From positions 124,001 to 188,000 of the IMG/VR virus record IMGVR_UViG_3300033143_006101: a stretch of 64,000 nucleotides of DNA. The stretch is one strand, 5' to 3'. Of this stretch, positions 24,702-34,245 are shown piece after piece. The first letter of the stretch is position 1. Every line of letters starts with the position of its first letter. Origin of the DNA: a virus. The position numbers and the translations under genes were made by a program. The notes beneath the pieces are model-generated. The model was not told where the DNA came from. It ran no database searches and was given only the letters and a program-made list of their open reading frames with translations.

Positions 24702-25209
24702 CTTCCTCTCCCATACCCAAGAACTTCCCCTGCTGATCCACAAACGCTTTCCATTTTAATATATAATATTCTTTAATATTTAAATTCAATTTACAAATAA
24801 AAAGGCTGGACATAGTTTTTATATACAGATTTTCCAATTCCTTCATAGCAAATGTTTTACTTTTCTTATCTGTACCAAATACATCAAGAGCAATCTCATC
24901 TATAAGATGACAACAATCGCATGCTCTTAATACAGCATAGTTCTCATCCTTATGAGGTTCAAATCCAAAACGCAGTACAGGAATTTTATCTGTCTTAAGT
25001 GCTTGTCGCTCAAGCTTATCCAAGACTAAAAGAGAAATAGAATATTTATTTGCAGTAGTAAATTTATCTTCTACAAGAAAGTACTCCCCACTAGCATCCC
25101 CTTTCTGAAACCATAAGTTACCACTTCCTAAATGAGAACTACCGCCTACTTCCTTTCCTGCTTTATTCTCACGCTTTTTTGATGTCCTTTTTATTTTTCT
25201 TTTGTTCAT
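24688..25209 (-). CDS. PD-(D/E)XK nuclease-like protein
   Basis: 173 aa. GKEVGGSSHLGSGNLWFQKGDASGEYFLVEDKFT has the PD-(D/E)XK pattern (acidic Asp, then EDK) seen in Holliday-junction or Cas4-like nucleases. C-terminal CDCC may bind metal. It lies among recombination genes. ATG 25209 follows AGGTGAAGCTG. Confidence 0.6.
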   Translation of the reverse strand: MNKRKIKRTSKKRENKAGKEVGGSSHLGSGNLWFQKGDASGEYFLVEDKFTTANKYSISLLVLDKLERQALKTDKIPVLRFGFEPHKDENYAVLRACDCCHLIDEIALDVFGTDKKSKTFAMKELENLYIKTMSSLFICKLNLNIKEYYILKWKAFVDQQGKFLGMGEEDAEV

Positions 25210-25444
25210 CAGCTTCACCTACCTTTACACTTATATTAATTTCTAAAACAAATAAGTATACAACTATCTGGATTAACTTATTTTTTGGTTCAGATTTATC
25301 TAGTTTAAATATGTCTCTTCCTTCTATATGTATTCCTAAACCAAGGAAAGAAGGTTCATACTCAACTCCTATTCTTACCGCACCAATATGTTTTGTCCAA
25401 AGCTGATGAGACTCTCTTGTAGTTGCTAATTTTTCCTTTTTCAT
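25169..25444 (-). CDS. Hypothetical protein
   Basis: 91 aa, not recognised. It has a hydrophobic strand (LIQIVVYLFVLEINISVKV) and a basic tail. AAGGAGTAGCATA precedes the ATG. It overlaps the downstream nuclease-like gene. Confidence 0.55.
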   Translation of the reverse strand: MKKEKLATTRESHQLWTKHIGAVRIGVEYEPSFLGLGIHIEGRDIFKLDKSEPKNKLIQIVVYLFVLEINISVKVGEADEQKKNKKDIKKA

Positions 25445-26817
25445 TATGCTACTCCTTGCATATCACTATATAATTCCCCTACAAATTTAGGGTTCTCTCT
25501 AAAAAATGTATTAAGCTTTTCCTTACCCTGAAATTTTTCTCCTTTAACAACATACCATGTGCCAGCCTTCTGAATCTTCCCAGCATTTATTCCAAGTGCA
25601 ACTATTTCAGCTGTATGATCTATCTGCCCTGTCTGAAATGTACTACCATCTTTAAAATAATAATCTATTTCATGCAAGTCAGCTGGGGCTGCAAGTTTAC
25701 TCTTCTCGGTTCGTAATCGTATACGTTGTCCATGATAGGTAAGAGCAATTTCTTTCCCTGCACTCCCATCTTCCTTTAGATAAGTCAGCTTATGAAATTC
25801 TAAAGCTAATGAGATCAGATGGGCAACAGCATGTCCTCCAGAATATGTGGGGGCTGACTTAATAAACCCCAATGTACTACGAACTTGTGAGTTAATAAAC
25901 AGAGCTGGCCTAAAAGATTCTGACTCATCCTCTATATTCTCAGCGGCATAAGCACTACATACATACCTGACCATCAAAGCATTAGCCTTTGGTTCAGCAC
26001 CCATAGTAGCCTCATCTGACTCCCTATTCTTAACATATTTAGGAACAGCAGCCTGTAGACTATCCAATATAATAGCATCTATTTCCTTACTTTTTATAAT
26101 CTCCCTCATATATTCCGTGGCTTCCTCTGTATCAGTAGGATCACTAACAATGAGTTCTTTAGTAATAACTCCACATTTCATAAGATAATCTGGAGTACTC
26201 ATATGCTCTCGTTTATTCTCTGTTATTTTTACAGTTTTTAACCATGCCTCAGTACCCACCATCCAATCCTGTTGTTTTTTAGTTAATTTTTCTTTCTCTT
26301 GTAACTCTGCTAATGTAGTTGTCTTATCATTGTAATCTAATTCGTTAATCTTCTCTCCTGTCTGTGCATTAGTAAAACTTTGAACAGTAATTATCCTGGG
26401 TGTTTCTATCCCCAATGTTTTCTCAAAGTCTATCATACAAAATCTTCTAGGAACAAAGATATTGTCTTTACATTGACATACAGGAATTCTTAAAATGTCC
26501 CTGAGTACTACAGTCCATCTATCAGCATTGTCATCTACTGGAATATCTGGACGAATACCATGACACACTCTACATATCCTTTGGTTATACGCCATCATTT
26601 GATAGAGGGAAGCATTCTTTCCTGAAGACTTTGCTCCAAATAATAAATGGATCCTTCTGTAAACATATCCACCACCTATCATTGCATCTATAGAAAAAGA
26701 ACCAGAAAAGAATCTTTTCATTCTAAATGCTTTAGCTTTATCCAAAGTACTAAGTTTAGTGTTACCTCTATCTTTATTAATCTTCTGGATTATATTAGGT
26801 AATTCAAACTCTTTCAT
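25444..26817 (-). CDS. RecA/UvsX-like recombinase
   Basis: 457 aa. Walker A is LFGAKSSGKNASLYQ and the Walker B strand IDAIILDSLQAAVP. A RecA-like loop SQVRSTLGF is followed by YSGGHAVAHL. CRVCHG and CQCKD (about residues 82-116) form an unusual cysteine-rich insert between Walker A and B. It catalyses strand exchange in phage recombination-dependent replication. AAAGGAGGTATA precedes the ATG. Confidence 0.85.
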   Translation of the reverse strand: MKEFELPNIIQKINKDRGNTKLSTLDKAKAFRMKRFFSGSFSIDAMIGGGYVYRRIHLLFGAKSSGKNASLYQMMAYNQRICRVCHGIRPDIPVDDNADRWTVVLRDILRIPVCQCKDNIFVPRRFCMIDFEKTLGIETPRIITVQSFTNAQTGEKINELDYNDKTTTLAELQEKEKLTKKQQDWMVGTEAWLKTVKITENKREHMSTPDYLMKCGVITKELIVSDPTDTEEATEYMREIIKSKEIDAIILDSLQAAVPKYVKNRESDEATMGAEPKANALMVRYVCSAYAAENIEDESESFRPALFINSQVRSTLGFIKSAPTYSGGHAVAHLISLALEFHKLTYLKEDGSAGKEIALTYHGQRIRLRTEKSKLAAPADLHEIDYYFKDGSTFQTGQIDHTAEIVALGINAGKIQKAGTWYVVKGEKFQGKEKLNTFFRENPKFVGELYSDMQGVA

Positions 26818-27308
26818 TATACCTCCTTTATTCCAAGTAATAAAAGAATCACCTCTCTAGTACCTGGGTGTAATTGCATTTTTTTATTATTTGCTTTCCA
26901 CCATTTAACAGTATCCGGTGTATCTTGTGCTTTGCCTGCCCCTTTCCAATCGCACACCATTTCGATGATAGCATCAAGTTTCATTCTATATGCTTTATTC
27001 TTTCCTTCTGTAGCAAGGACCCAATGCTGCCAATGATGATCATTATATCGCGTATGTTTAAACCAAGCATACTCAAACGCTTCATTCCCCGTTTCTGTAG
27101 GCTTATAATATCCAGTTTTATCTCTTTTAGTTTTACTAGATCCGTCCTTATCATGAAAGAATTTTGCATATGCTATAAAACAACTAGGTAAAAACTTATC
27201 CCAATCATGAATGATCCCTCTCCAAATTAAACTTTCTTTAAAACATTCAATAGTCACATACCATTTGTGACGAACTATATACTTTAAGTAATTCCAATAT
27301 CTTTTCAT
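26817..27308 (-). CDS. DUF5662-like protein
   Basis: 163 aa. VRHKWYVTIEC at the N-terminus, HDWDKFLPS, HTRYNDHHWQHW and MVCDWKGAG match the DUF5662 pattern. His/Asp clusters suggest a metal-dependent HD-like phosphohydrolase, but activity is unproven. CAGGAGAAAGAAGAAT precedes the ATG. Confidence 0.75.
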   Translation of the reverse strand: MKRYWNYLKYIVRHKWYVTIECFKESLIWRGIIHDWDKFLPSCFIAYAKFFHDKDGSSKTKRDKTGYYKPTETGNEAFEYAWFKHTRYNDHHWQHWVLATEGKNKAYRMKLDAIIEMVCDWKGAGKAQDTPDTVKWWKANNKKMQLHPGTREVILLLLGIKEV

Positions 27309-27691
27309 ATTCTTCTTTCTCCTGATTCGTTTTCAAATAATCTTGATATACTATTACAATGACCACAACGTGGACATATACATCTTAATTCTAAACCAAC
27401 TTCGGCATCTATTATTTTAATTGGCATCACAGAACCATTAAGAATAGGATATACATGACCACAACCTGAACAGTTCATAACAGAACAATCGTTAGTTACC
27501 CATTCTTTATAATGATTAGGTAATGAGTATCCGAAATTAGGAACATAACAATGCCCTGCTACTGGCACAGAAGATACAGTATCAGTATAATCAACTAGTT
27601 GTGCTCCTTCTATTTTCCTACGTTCCTTTGCTTTCTGATCTACTTTTTTATTAATCCAAAGAGCACACACATCAGCAATTTTATCAAACAT
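27305..27691 (-). CDS. Zinc-ribbon protein
   Basis: 128 aa. CSGCGH (about 74-79) and CICPRCGHC (about 109-117) form a zinc ribbon. The function is unknown. GGGGAGTTGTA precedes the ATG. It is coupled to the DUF5662-like gene. Confidence 0.55.
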   Translation of the reverse strand: MFDKIADVCALWINKKVDQKAKERRKIEGAQLVDYTDTVSSVPVAGHCYVPNFGYSLPNHYKEWVTNDCSVMNCSGCGHVYPILNGSVMPIKIIDAEVGLELRCICPRCGHCNSISRLFENESGERRI

Positions 27692-27702
27692 TACAACTCC
27701 CC

Positions 27703-27990
27703 CTAAATGAATGGATAAAATTCATCATGAGTTCTTTTAATCGATTCCTTACTTTCTTTTAGATATCCTTTATGACTTCCAATATTGATAGAGAAACCCA
27801 TTTGAATACATATAATATCCAACGAAAAATTAACGTAGTCTGTGTTTATATGAACATCTGCTCCTAAGTTAAAGCTTTTCCTAATCGAAAACCATATCAA
27901 TACCTTATAGTAACTTGTAATATGAAGTACATCCTTTGTAATTCCAAAGACTTTAGAATAATATTTAAAATTATCTTTAGCTTGACTCAT
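27703..27990 (-). CDS. Hypothetical protein
   Basis: 95 aa, not recognised; aromatic and hydrophobic, predicted alpha/beta. Its start overlaps the end of the 27977 gene. Confidence 0.5.
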   Translation of the reverse strand: MSQAKDNFKYYSKVFGITKDVLHITSYYKVLIWFSIRKSFNLGADVHINTDYVNFSLDIICIQMGFSINIGSHKGYLKESKESIKRTHDEFYPFI

Positions 27991-28237
27991 TACTAATCTC
28001 GTCTAAATCAAACTCAATATCATTTTTATCTTTATTCATTATAGCTTTACCACATACAACTTTATATCGTTGCAGTTTTATTATGGCGTTCTTATTTGTT
28101 TCAGCATCTTGTTCTATTATAGCTCTATTAATATATCCTAAATTACTGCCATCCTTTTCTTTAATTGCTAATTGTACTGACTGAATAACTTGCCCCTTCT
28201 CACAGTCACAATCCCTCTCCACACTTATGACACACAT
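27977..28237 (-). CDS. Hypothetical protein
   Basis: 86 aa, not recognised. It has Cys near the N-terminus (CDCEKG) and an acidic C-terminus. It overlaps the next gene by 14 nt. The RBS is weak. Confidence 0.5.
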   Translation of the reverse strand: MCVISVERDCDCEKGQVIQSVQLAIKEKDGSNLGYINRAIIEQDAETNKNAIIKLQRYKVVCGKAIMNKDKNDIEFDLDEISNESS

Positions 28238-28285
28238 TATACATTATTAACTCTCGATCATATCCTTTACAATAAGCAACAATGT

Positions 28286-28453
28286 TTACTTCAGTAGGAT
28301 AAATTCCATAGTAGCAACAAGTGGTGTGTTTTCTGTTGCTGGACCAGTATCCATTTTAATACTTTTAATAAAACCTGTTGCGATCATATTACCATTCTTA
28401 TCTAATAAACGAATTCTTTCTTCTCCATTAATAATAGTTGATATTAGTTTCAT
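28286..28453 (-). CDS. 55-aa hypothetical protein
   Basis: A small ORF whose ATGA overlaps the stop of the upstream diphosphohydrolase-like gene, with AAGGGG as RBS. It is probably a small beta protein (ERIRLLDKNGNMIATG). The overlap supports real translation. Confidence 0.55.
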   Translation of the reverse strand: MKLISTIINGEERIRLLDKNGNMIATGFIKSIKMDTGPATENTPLVATMEFILLK

Positions 28454-28812
28454 TTTTCCCCTTCTTGTTCATCATCCCACATAAGAAAAAGCAAGCAGCA
28501 CATAGCATGAGCTAAATGATGCACCCCGGATTCTGGATCATCAACCTCCCCATCATACCAATCAATAATATGACGTACTGCTGCACTAAAATATCTCCTA
28601 TGCCTATTAGATACATACTTCCAATTATCTTTACTAGGATATTTATTTGCTCCATGCATAAGAACTTTAACAACTTCTTTAAATTGCTCCCATGGAACTA
28701 AATCCCAGCGTAATTTTTCCTGGTCATATTTAACTCCTACTTCTTTTTCTAGTTCCTTTCTTGTTAACAAATCCTCTGAAGCTAAATTTATTTCTTCTTT
28801 TTTATCCCCCAT
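28450..28812 (-). CDS. dATP/dGTP diphosphohydrolase-like (DUF5664)
   Basis: 120 aa. VKYDQEKLRWDLVPWEQ, HGANKYPSKDNWKYV, FSAAVRHIIDWYDGEVDDPESGVHHLAHAMCC match the family formerly called DUF5664, annotated as dATP/dGTP diphosphohydrolase. A role in nucleotide pool control beside the DNA polymerase gene makes sense. TAGGAGGTAACTG precedes the ATG. Confidence 0.8.
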   Translation of the reverse strand: MGDKKEEINLASEDLLTRKELEKEVGVKYDQEKLRWDLVPWEQFKEVVKVLMHGANKYPSKDNWKYVSNRHRRYFSAAVRHIIDWYDGEVDDPESGVHHLAHAMCCLLFLMWDDEQEGEK

Positions 28813-28822
28813 CAGTTACCTC

Positions 28823-31384
28823 CTATTTTGTCCATTTATCCAAAACCTCCAAATCTGCCTTCAAACCTATTTCTATATCAGGTATATCTTCAATAAGACT
28901 TTTAACTAACTGAGCACCAACTATCCCAACTTCATGCTCAGGGCAATCAACTAAGATACAATCATGAACAACACCTACAATCTTTGCTAATTTATTCGTA
29001 CTATCTATCCATTTCTGTAATCTTATTAAACCAAAATTTGTAATGTCACTTGCGGTTGCTTGGATGGGCATATTTGTTGCTTGACGAAGAGCCCCTTCCC
29101 TAACTTTAGTATCAGTACTATACACCTTAGATAAATATCGACGACGACCATGTGCACTTTCTACATAACCATATTCTATAGCAAATCTTTCAACAGCCTT
29201 AAGCCACTGCTTTGCTCCACTATATAAATTAAACCAGCTGTCGATAAACTTCTGTGCTTTTGAGGTACTCTCATGTCTTTCAATAGATGTGTCCATAGGG
29301 TACCCAAGTTGTGTAGCTAAAGAAAATGCGGATAACCCGTACACAATTCCGAAGTTAATCGTTTTTGCTATTGTCCTAGCTTTCATATGCTTTTCATTAT
29401 TCTTATCAAATTGTTCATAAGAAATATGAAGAAGAGCATTACAAGCTGTTGCAGCATGAATATCATGATCAGCTTTAAATGCTTTAATCATTTCCACATC
29501 ACCAGAGAACATTGCCAATACTCTAAGCTCTGCCTGCCCTAAATCTGCAGCCAAAAGTTTATTACCAGGAGCAGGAATAATCATATTACGTATCCTATTA
29601 TCTCTTGGTACTGTTTGAAGCGGAGGATTAATACAGCTAAGTCTTCCAGTTGCAGTAGTATGTTGTAAGTAACCCGGGTATACTCTTTGAGTATTTGGAT
29701 CCATAAGATCCAAAAACCCATCTATATAAGTCGAGGTCTGTTTATTTATTTTCCTATACTCTAAGATATTTGCAAGTTCGGGATAGGTTTCGGCATAATA
29801 CTTTATTGCAGCTTCATTAAGAGAAGGATCTCCTTTAGGAGTTTTAAACTTATCACTTTTCGTAATCTTTAATTTATTAAAAACAAATTTTCTTAATTGT
29901 GGTGCAGAATTTATATCAAATTGCCCTCCATTTCTTGCATATATTAATTCCTCTATTTCTGCAGCTCTACTGTTATTCTCTTTTTTGACTTTCTCCATAT
30001 GAGCAACATCTATACGTATCCCATTTTCCTCTATACGAAGTAAAGTATTAGCTAAAGGCATTATCAGATGATAAAATAAATTATTATATGTTTTACCAAT
30101 CTCAGCAACCTGTTGTTGATAGATACGAAATGTTACATCAGAATCTAACGCAGAGTAATAAGGTACCGGTGGTAATCCACTCCTCTTTAACCTTGCCTGT
30201 TTCTTGTCTTCCACATACATTGCATAATTATCAAACTCAGTTCTTTCAATAGGTGCATCCTTTTTCTTCTTAGTCTTTTGTTTCTTTTGTGTAGCAACAA
30301 TACCTCCTTCACCCAGAATATCTTCATAACCACCAAGAGGAGTATGTGTCCAAGCCATGGTCTTTAGCTTATAAAGACCTATAACCTCTCTACCCTCATA
30401 ACTCATTGTTGTAGTGTGTTCAGCATACAGCGTATCAAAACCAAAATTATTAATAGTTAAACCAACTGCTCTTAAGAACTTCACATCAAACACACCATTA
30501 TGAAATACTTTAACAATACTTGGATGACTTAGTATTTGATTTAACAAATCAAAAAATGGAAGTATATCCTCCCATTTAATATGTACTCCTTTACCTGATT
30601 CAATACAAAAAGAAATGTGTGTGATTCTATTCTCCCTTGGATTCAATCCATCAGTTTCTATATCCATTGCTATTAAAGAAGAATCCAGTAACCGATTAAG
30701 ATATGCTTTAATTTCTATTGGATCAGACAGTGATACAGGAGTAGCTTCAAGCAATCTTGTCTTAGGTTCATATGCCAATTTCCTGGCCATTAATATATCT
30801 TCTTCAAACTGTTGATATATCAATGCATCTTGCCGATAGCCTAAATACATGGGGTGATAAGTTGTTACTATAGTACATTCTAATTCTGGATGATAGAATT
30901 GTTTACCGCGTGCAATGGTCATAGCTAAACCTAGACCAAGCATTTGATCCATAGCTGTTTTTCCTAACGTAAGTATTACTTTAGGTTTTATTTCATCGAT
31001 AAGTTTATAAGTAAAAGTACGACAGCATTTAATTTGGGTAGGAGTAGGTTTTTTATTTTTACCTTCTTTATCAGTAGGTCTGCATTTAACAGAATTAGTT
31101 ATAAAACAATCTATATTGTGTTGATTTAATTTATTTTGAAGGATACTACCAGCTTTCCCTATAAAAACATTCCCATCTTTATCTTCATTAGCTCCCGGGG
31201 CTTCACCAACAATTAATAAAGGTGCTTCTTTATTTCCACGCCCCTCAATATAGGGAGTCTTTACTCGTTTATATAACCCACATTTTTTACAGTATGCATT
31301 ACTAAACAACTCACTCAACATCTGTTCACGTACACTTAATCTAATACCTGTCGGAACAGATCTAACCGCCTTTATATCAATCAT
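28823..31384 (-). CDS. Family-A DNA polymerase with uracil-DNA glycosylase domain
   Basis: 853 aa. The N-terminal family-4-type UDG domain has Cys ligands CKKCGLY, VKCRP and CCRTF for an Fe-S cluster, GEAPGANEDKDG and TTYHPMYLG. The 3'-5' exonuclease has IAMDIETDGL, FHNGVFDVKFL and YSALDSD. The polymerase has RLSCINPPLQTVP, LLAADLGQAELRVLA, AKTINFGIVYG and VGVVHDCILVD. It replicates phage DNA. A UDG-Pol fusion also occurs in SPO1-type phages. ATG 31384 follows TTGGAGAGCATT; the frame extends to 31402. Confidence 0.93.
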   Translation of the reverse strand: MIDIKAVRSVPTGIRLSVREQMLSELFSNAYCKKCGLYKRVKTPYIEGRGNKEAPLLIVGEAPGANEDKDGNVFIGKAGSILQNKLNQHNIDCFITNSVKCRPTDKEGKNKKPTPTQIKCCRTFTYKLIDEIKPKVILTLGKTAMDQMLGLGLAMTIARGKQFYHPELECTIVTTYHPMYLGYRQDALIYQQFEEDILMARKLAYEPKTRLLEATPVSLSDPIEIKAYLNRLLDSSLIAMDIETDGLNPRENRITHISFCIESGKGVHIKWEDILPFFDLLNQILSHPSIVKVFHNGVFDVKFLRAVGLTINNFGFDTLYAEHTTTMSYEGREVIGLYKLKTMAWTHTPLGGYEDILGEGGIVATQKKQKTKKKKDAPIERTEFDNYAMYVEDKKQARLKRSGLPPVPYYSALDSDVTFRIYQQQVAEIGKTYNNLFYHLIMPLANTLLRIEENGIRIDVAHMEKVKKENNSRAAEIEELIYARNGGQFDINSAPQLRKFVFNKLKITKSDKFKTPKGDPSLNEAAIKYYAETYPELANILEYRKINKQTSTYIDGFLDLMDPNTQRVYPGYLQHTTATGRLSCINPPLQTVPRDNRIRNMIIPAPGNKLLAADLGQAELRVLAMFSGDVEMIKAFKADHDIHAATACNALLHISYEQFDKNNEKHMKARTIAKTINFGIVYGLSAFSLATQLGYPMDTSIERHESTSKAQKFIDSWFNLYSGAKQWLKAVERFAIEYGYVESAHGRRRYLSKVYSTDTKVREGALRQATNMPIQATASDITNFGLIRLQKWIDSTNKLAKIVGVVHDCILVDCPEHEVGIVGAQLVKSLIEDIPDIEIGLKADLEVLDKWTK

Positions 31385-31404
31385 AATGCTCTCCAAAGTC
31401 ATAG

Positions 31405-31962
31405 TTATTTCAGAAGACTTTCTTCTTTTTTATCTTCTGTTTTCTTTATTTTATTTAATACTTCTAACTGATACTTCTTAACGTCTGCAACTCCATCATT
31501 TGAATTCGTCAATTGATAATAATCGCTTGCTATACGACTTAAAATATAAGCATCTGCCAGATCAGATGAATCAAACTCTTCTCCAAAGTTCTGAAAGCAT
31601 TTCAAGATCATCAGTTCCTTTTTAGCTTTCCAATTTCCAGTACAATATTTCTTCACTTGTGTCGGTGCTGAATAAATCCATTCCATTCCATTCTTAAATA
31701 AGCATAATTTATAAATCCCTGTTACTTCTCCTATATTAAAAAGGTGACCATCGGATACCCCAAACGCAGGGGATTCCATACAAGTAAATATAATTTTGTT
31801 GAAGAAGGGCTCTAGCACTTCCAAAAATAAATTCTCTAAGTGAAAAAGTCTTTCTGTTCCTTTTGCATCTACATAAAGACGTTCTTTTTTTATTAATTTA
31901 TAATTATCATCAATAATTACTATACCAGTCCCTGTTATACTTATATCACAACCTAAAAACAT
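31405..31962 (-). CDS. RuvC-like Holliday junction resolvase
   Basis: 185 aa. It has the RNase H-fold acidic motifs: GCDISITGTGIVI (first Asp), FTCMESPAFG (Glu) and SSDLADAYILSRIA (late Asp pair). It resolves branched DNA before packaging. It lies between polymerase and SSB, as in other phage replication clusters. Confidence 0.8.
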   Translation of the reverse strand: MFLGCDISITGTGIVIIDDNYKLIKKERLYVDAKGTERLFHLENLFLEVLEPFFNKIIFTCMESPAFGVSDGHLFNIGEVTGIYKLCLFKNGMEWIYSAPTQVKKYCTGNWKAKKELMILKCFQNFGEEFDSSDLADAYILSRIASDYYQLTNSNDGVADVKKYQLEVLNKIKKTEDKKEESLLK

Positions 31963-31965
31963 ATT

Positions 31966-32545
31966 TCAAACCTTTTTAAATTTTAAATTTGATCTTCTAT
32001 TATTAGCTTGTTCTTTACGAGTAGACCATTTACAATTTTCTTTACAATAATCACCATCATTATCAATTCTATCAAGTGTTAGTCCTATTTTATAATCTTT
32101 ACCCATATCATTATAAAAACCCTCGAATGTTTCCCATTTTAAATTGTATGTAATTCCCCTGCCCCCATAATATTTATAGTCTCTCCTTGTTTCATTATTA
32201 CAACGTCTTTTTATAGAATACCAAACTTGATATATTCTGTCCCTACTTTTACCATGTTTAGTTTTCGTTTTAATCACTATTTCTCGTCATAGACAACCAC
32301 AACTTTTAACATAACCCATTAATTAAACTATTCCTACTTACTATTTTTGTATTACCACAATCACACACACATAAATAATATTTAATTTTTTTATTTCTAT
32401 TTTCCGTTCTACTAAAATAATCTTTACGATATGTTAGTTCTTTTACGATCAATCTACCAAATTTTTTTCCAATTAATTTATCCATGGTATATATTATTAA
32501 AAAAAACAATAAGTCTGGCTTTGGAAATAATTTTATATTTATCAT
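31966..32545 (-). pseudogene. Broken AP2-like homing endonuclease gene
   Basis: Two open segments form one familiar protein: N-terminal GKKFGRLIVKE...YYLCVCDCGNTKIVSRNSL (32306-32485) and C-terminal [13 protein letters not shown]...[19 protein letters not shown] (31966-32277). The joining KSCGCL is present only in a shifted frame near 32305. An in-frame TGA (32287-32289) follows it. The intact family are AP2-domain endonuclease-like phage proteins. This is a decayed mobile gene wedged between ruvC-like and SSB genes, or it carries sequence errors. Confidence 0.75.
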
Positions 32546-32601
32546 TTACCTCCACCAGACCTGTCCCTATTAAAAAGAGATCTAATCCAACAAACATTCA
32601 C

Positions 32602-33846
32602 TTATCCTAATTTGTATGTCTTACCACAATGAGGACAAGTATCAAGTGTAACAAGAAACAATTTTCTACATGAAGGCTCATCACAAGCTTCTAACAGTTT
32701 CTTCTTACATGCGTCATTAGTACAATGTACACTGTCACTTGGTACATGTGCTTTACAGAAAGGACACACAATCATTTTCACCGTGTCAGCTGAACCTCGT
32801 GTTTTAACTGCTTGCTGTTCTGGAGGAGGAACCTGTTGTTCTGGTGGAGCCTGTTGTTCTGATGGTCCCGGTGGAGGAGTCGTATTGATCGGCTCCACTG
32901 GTGGTGCTTGTGTTTGTACCTCAGTTACTACAGTTTGAGTTTGAGCTGGTGGGATCCTACTTTGTGCAGGAGGAGGGGTTGTTTGTTGTGGATTTGGCCC
33001 TGGTCCCGGCTCCCCTTCCATGGATGCCTCAAGCTTAGCTTGCTCTTCCAATTGAGCCAGATATTTTGTACCTAAAACACCATCTATCCTTGCGATAGTC
33101 TGAGCCAAATATTTAAGTACATATCTTGCCGGAGATAGAGCACCTTCTCTCTTAAGAGTATAGACTTCATATGCTTTTTCCTCATCTGTAAGAGGCCCTA
33201 CAAATACATTAGGATTATTCTCGGCTTTCATGGCATTATACCTTGTACCTTTCTTGCCGGATCCAGTTTTCTTGTAATTGATATCATAATCCTGCAGATT
33301 TCCACAGTTATCTCTTACATCAAGAAGACTTTGTAAACCAGTAGAACCTATTTTCAAAAGTTTTGTGTGCTTATTAACCATACACCAATTCTGACCAGTC
33401 AAATTACCTTCTGTTTCCACCTCTCTATCAATACAATTGAATGCATACTGTCTGCGAGGCTTCCAATTGCCTGCATTTTCAGATTTATCCTCATTAAATG
33501 CTACCCGAAGTATAAGCTCAGGATCTTGCTGATCATAAACATAATACTTCTGCTTAAATTCATCAAGACGCGAGTCTAAAATACCACCACGATAGAAATT
33601 TGAGCGATCTCCTAATAGCTCAGCAAGGACACTCTTTCCCTCATGGTCATTCTCGATAATAAATGGTCTTTTCTCTTTATCATCACACATCATCCAAGAC
33701 TCAAAATATTCAACGGCACTGTCAGGATCTACAATCCGAATGATATTAGGTAAGTCTTGTTTAATCTTTTTCTCAACAGCATAATTACTGCTACGATTTT
33801 CTTCATCATCTTTAATATGCTGTCGATAACGATCTAGCACACTCAT
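32602..33846 (-). CDS. gp32-like ssDNA-binding protein
   Basis: 414 aa. The N-terminal two-thirds resembles phage SSBs: basic-aromatic RRQYAFNCIDRE, and GSGKKGTRYNAMKAE. A Pro/Gln-rich linker of about 75 residues follows. The C-terminus has CPFC, CTNDAC and CPHC zinc-ribbon motifs in place of the usual acidic tail. It likely coats ssDNA in replication. CAGGAGGTTAACG precedes the ATG. Assignment rests on context and weak motif similarity. Confidence 0.6.
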   Translation of the reverse strand: MSVLDRYRQHIKDDEENRSSNYAVEKKIKQDLPNIIRIVDPDSAVEYFESWMMCDDKEKRPFIIENDHEGKSVLAELLGDRSNFYRGGILDSRLDEFKQKYYVYDQQDPELILRVAFNEDKSENAGNWKPRRQYAFNCIDREVETEGNLTGQNWCMVNKHTKLLKIGSTGLQSLLDVRDNCGNLQDYDINYKKTGSGKKGTRYNAMKAENNPNVFVGPLTDEEKAYEVYTLKREGALSPARYVLKYLAQTIARIDGVLGTKYLAQLEEQAKLEASMEGEPGPGPNPQQTTPPPAQSRIPPAQTQTVVTEVQTQAPPVEPINTTPPPGPSEQQAPPEQQVPPPEQQAVKTRGSADTVKMIVCPFCKAHVPSDSVHCTNDACKKKLLEACDEPSCRKLFLVTLDTCPHCGKTYKLG

Positions 33847-33947
33847 CGTTAACCTCCTGTTAAATTAATTTTGGGTATATATTATATAAAGGCTAACGAC
33901 GAAAAATTTTACAGAAAAAGTTCAAAAAATTGAAAAAAATTGGAAGG

Positions 33948-34214
33948 TTATTGGTTGAGCAGGCTGTCTAAATACTGATGCAGTTCTATAGATTTCATAT
34001 CTGACTCATCTATCATTTCTTCTTTTACTTGTTCGAGAATAGTTTCAACTACAAACAAATTACCGTCACAAGCCCCTATAAGATTCTGATATAAGCATGC
34101 ATATTTTTGCAGGTCACTCTCTATATCTCCTTCAGCATCCTTTTTTATTTTATTTAAAGTAGCAATTACTGACCGTGTTAATTTATGTACATCTACAAGT
34201 ACCTCTTCTTTCAT
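33948..34214 (-). CDS. Hypothetical helical protein
   Basis: 88 aa from ATG 34214 (TAGGAGTGGTA RBS; the longer frame to 34244 lacks one). It is acidic and helical and not recognised. The 100-nt gap to the SSB gene holds only an AT-rich TATATAATATATA stretch that may be a promoter -10 region. Confidence 0.55.
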   Translation of the reverse strand: MKEEVLVDVHKLTRSVIATLNKIKKDAEGDIESDLQKYACLYQNLIGACDGNLFVVETILEQVKEEMIDESDMKSIELHQYLDSLLNQ

Positions 34215-34245
34215 TACCACTCCTAGTCGATTTCTACTGTGCAAA

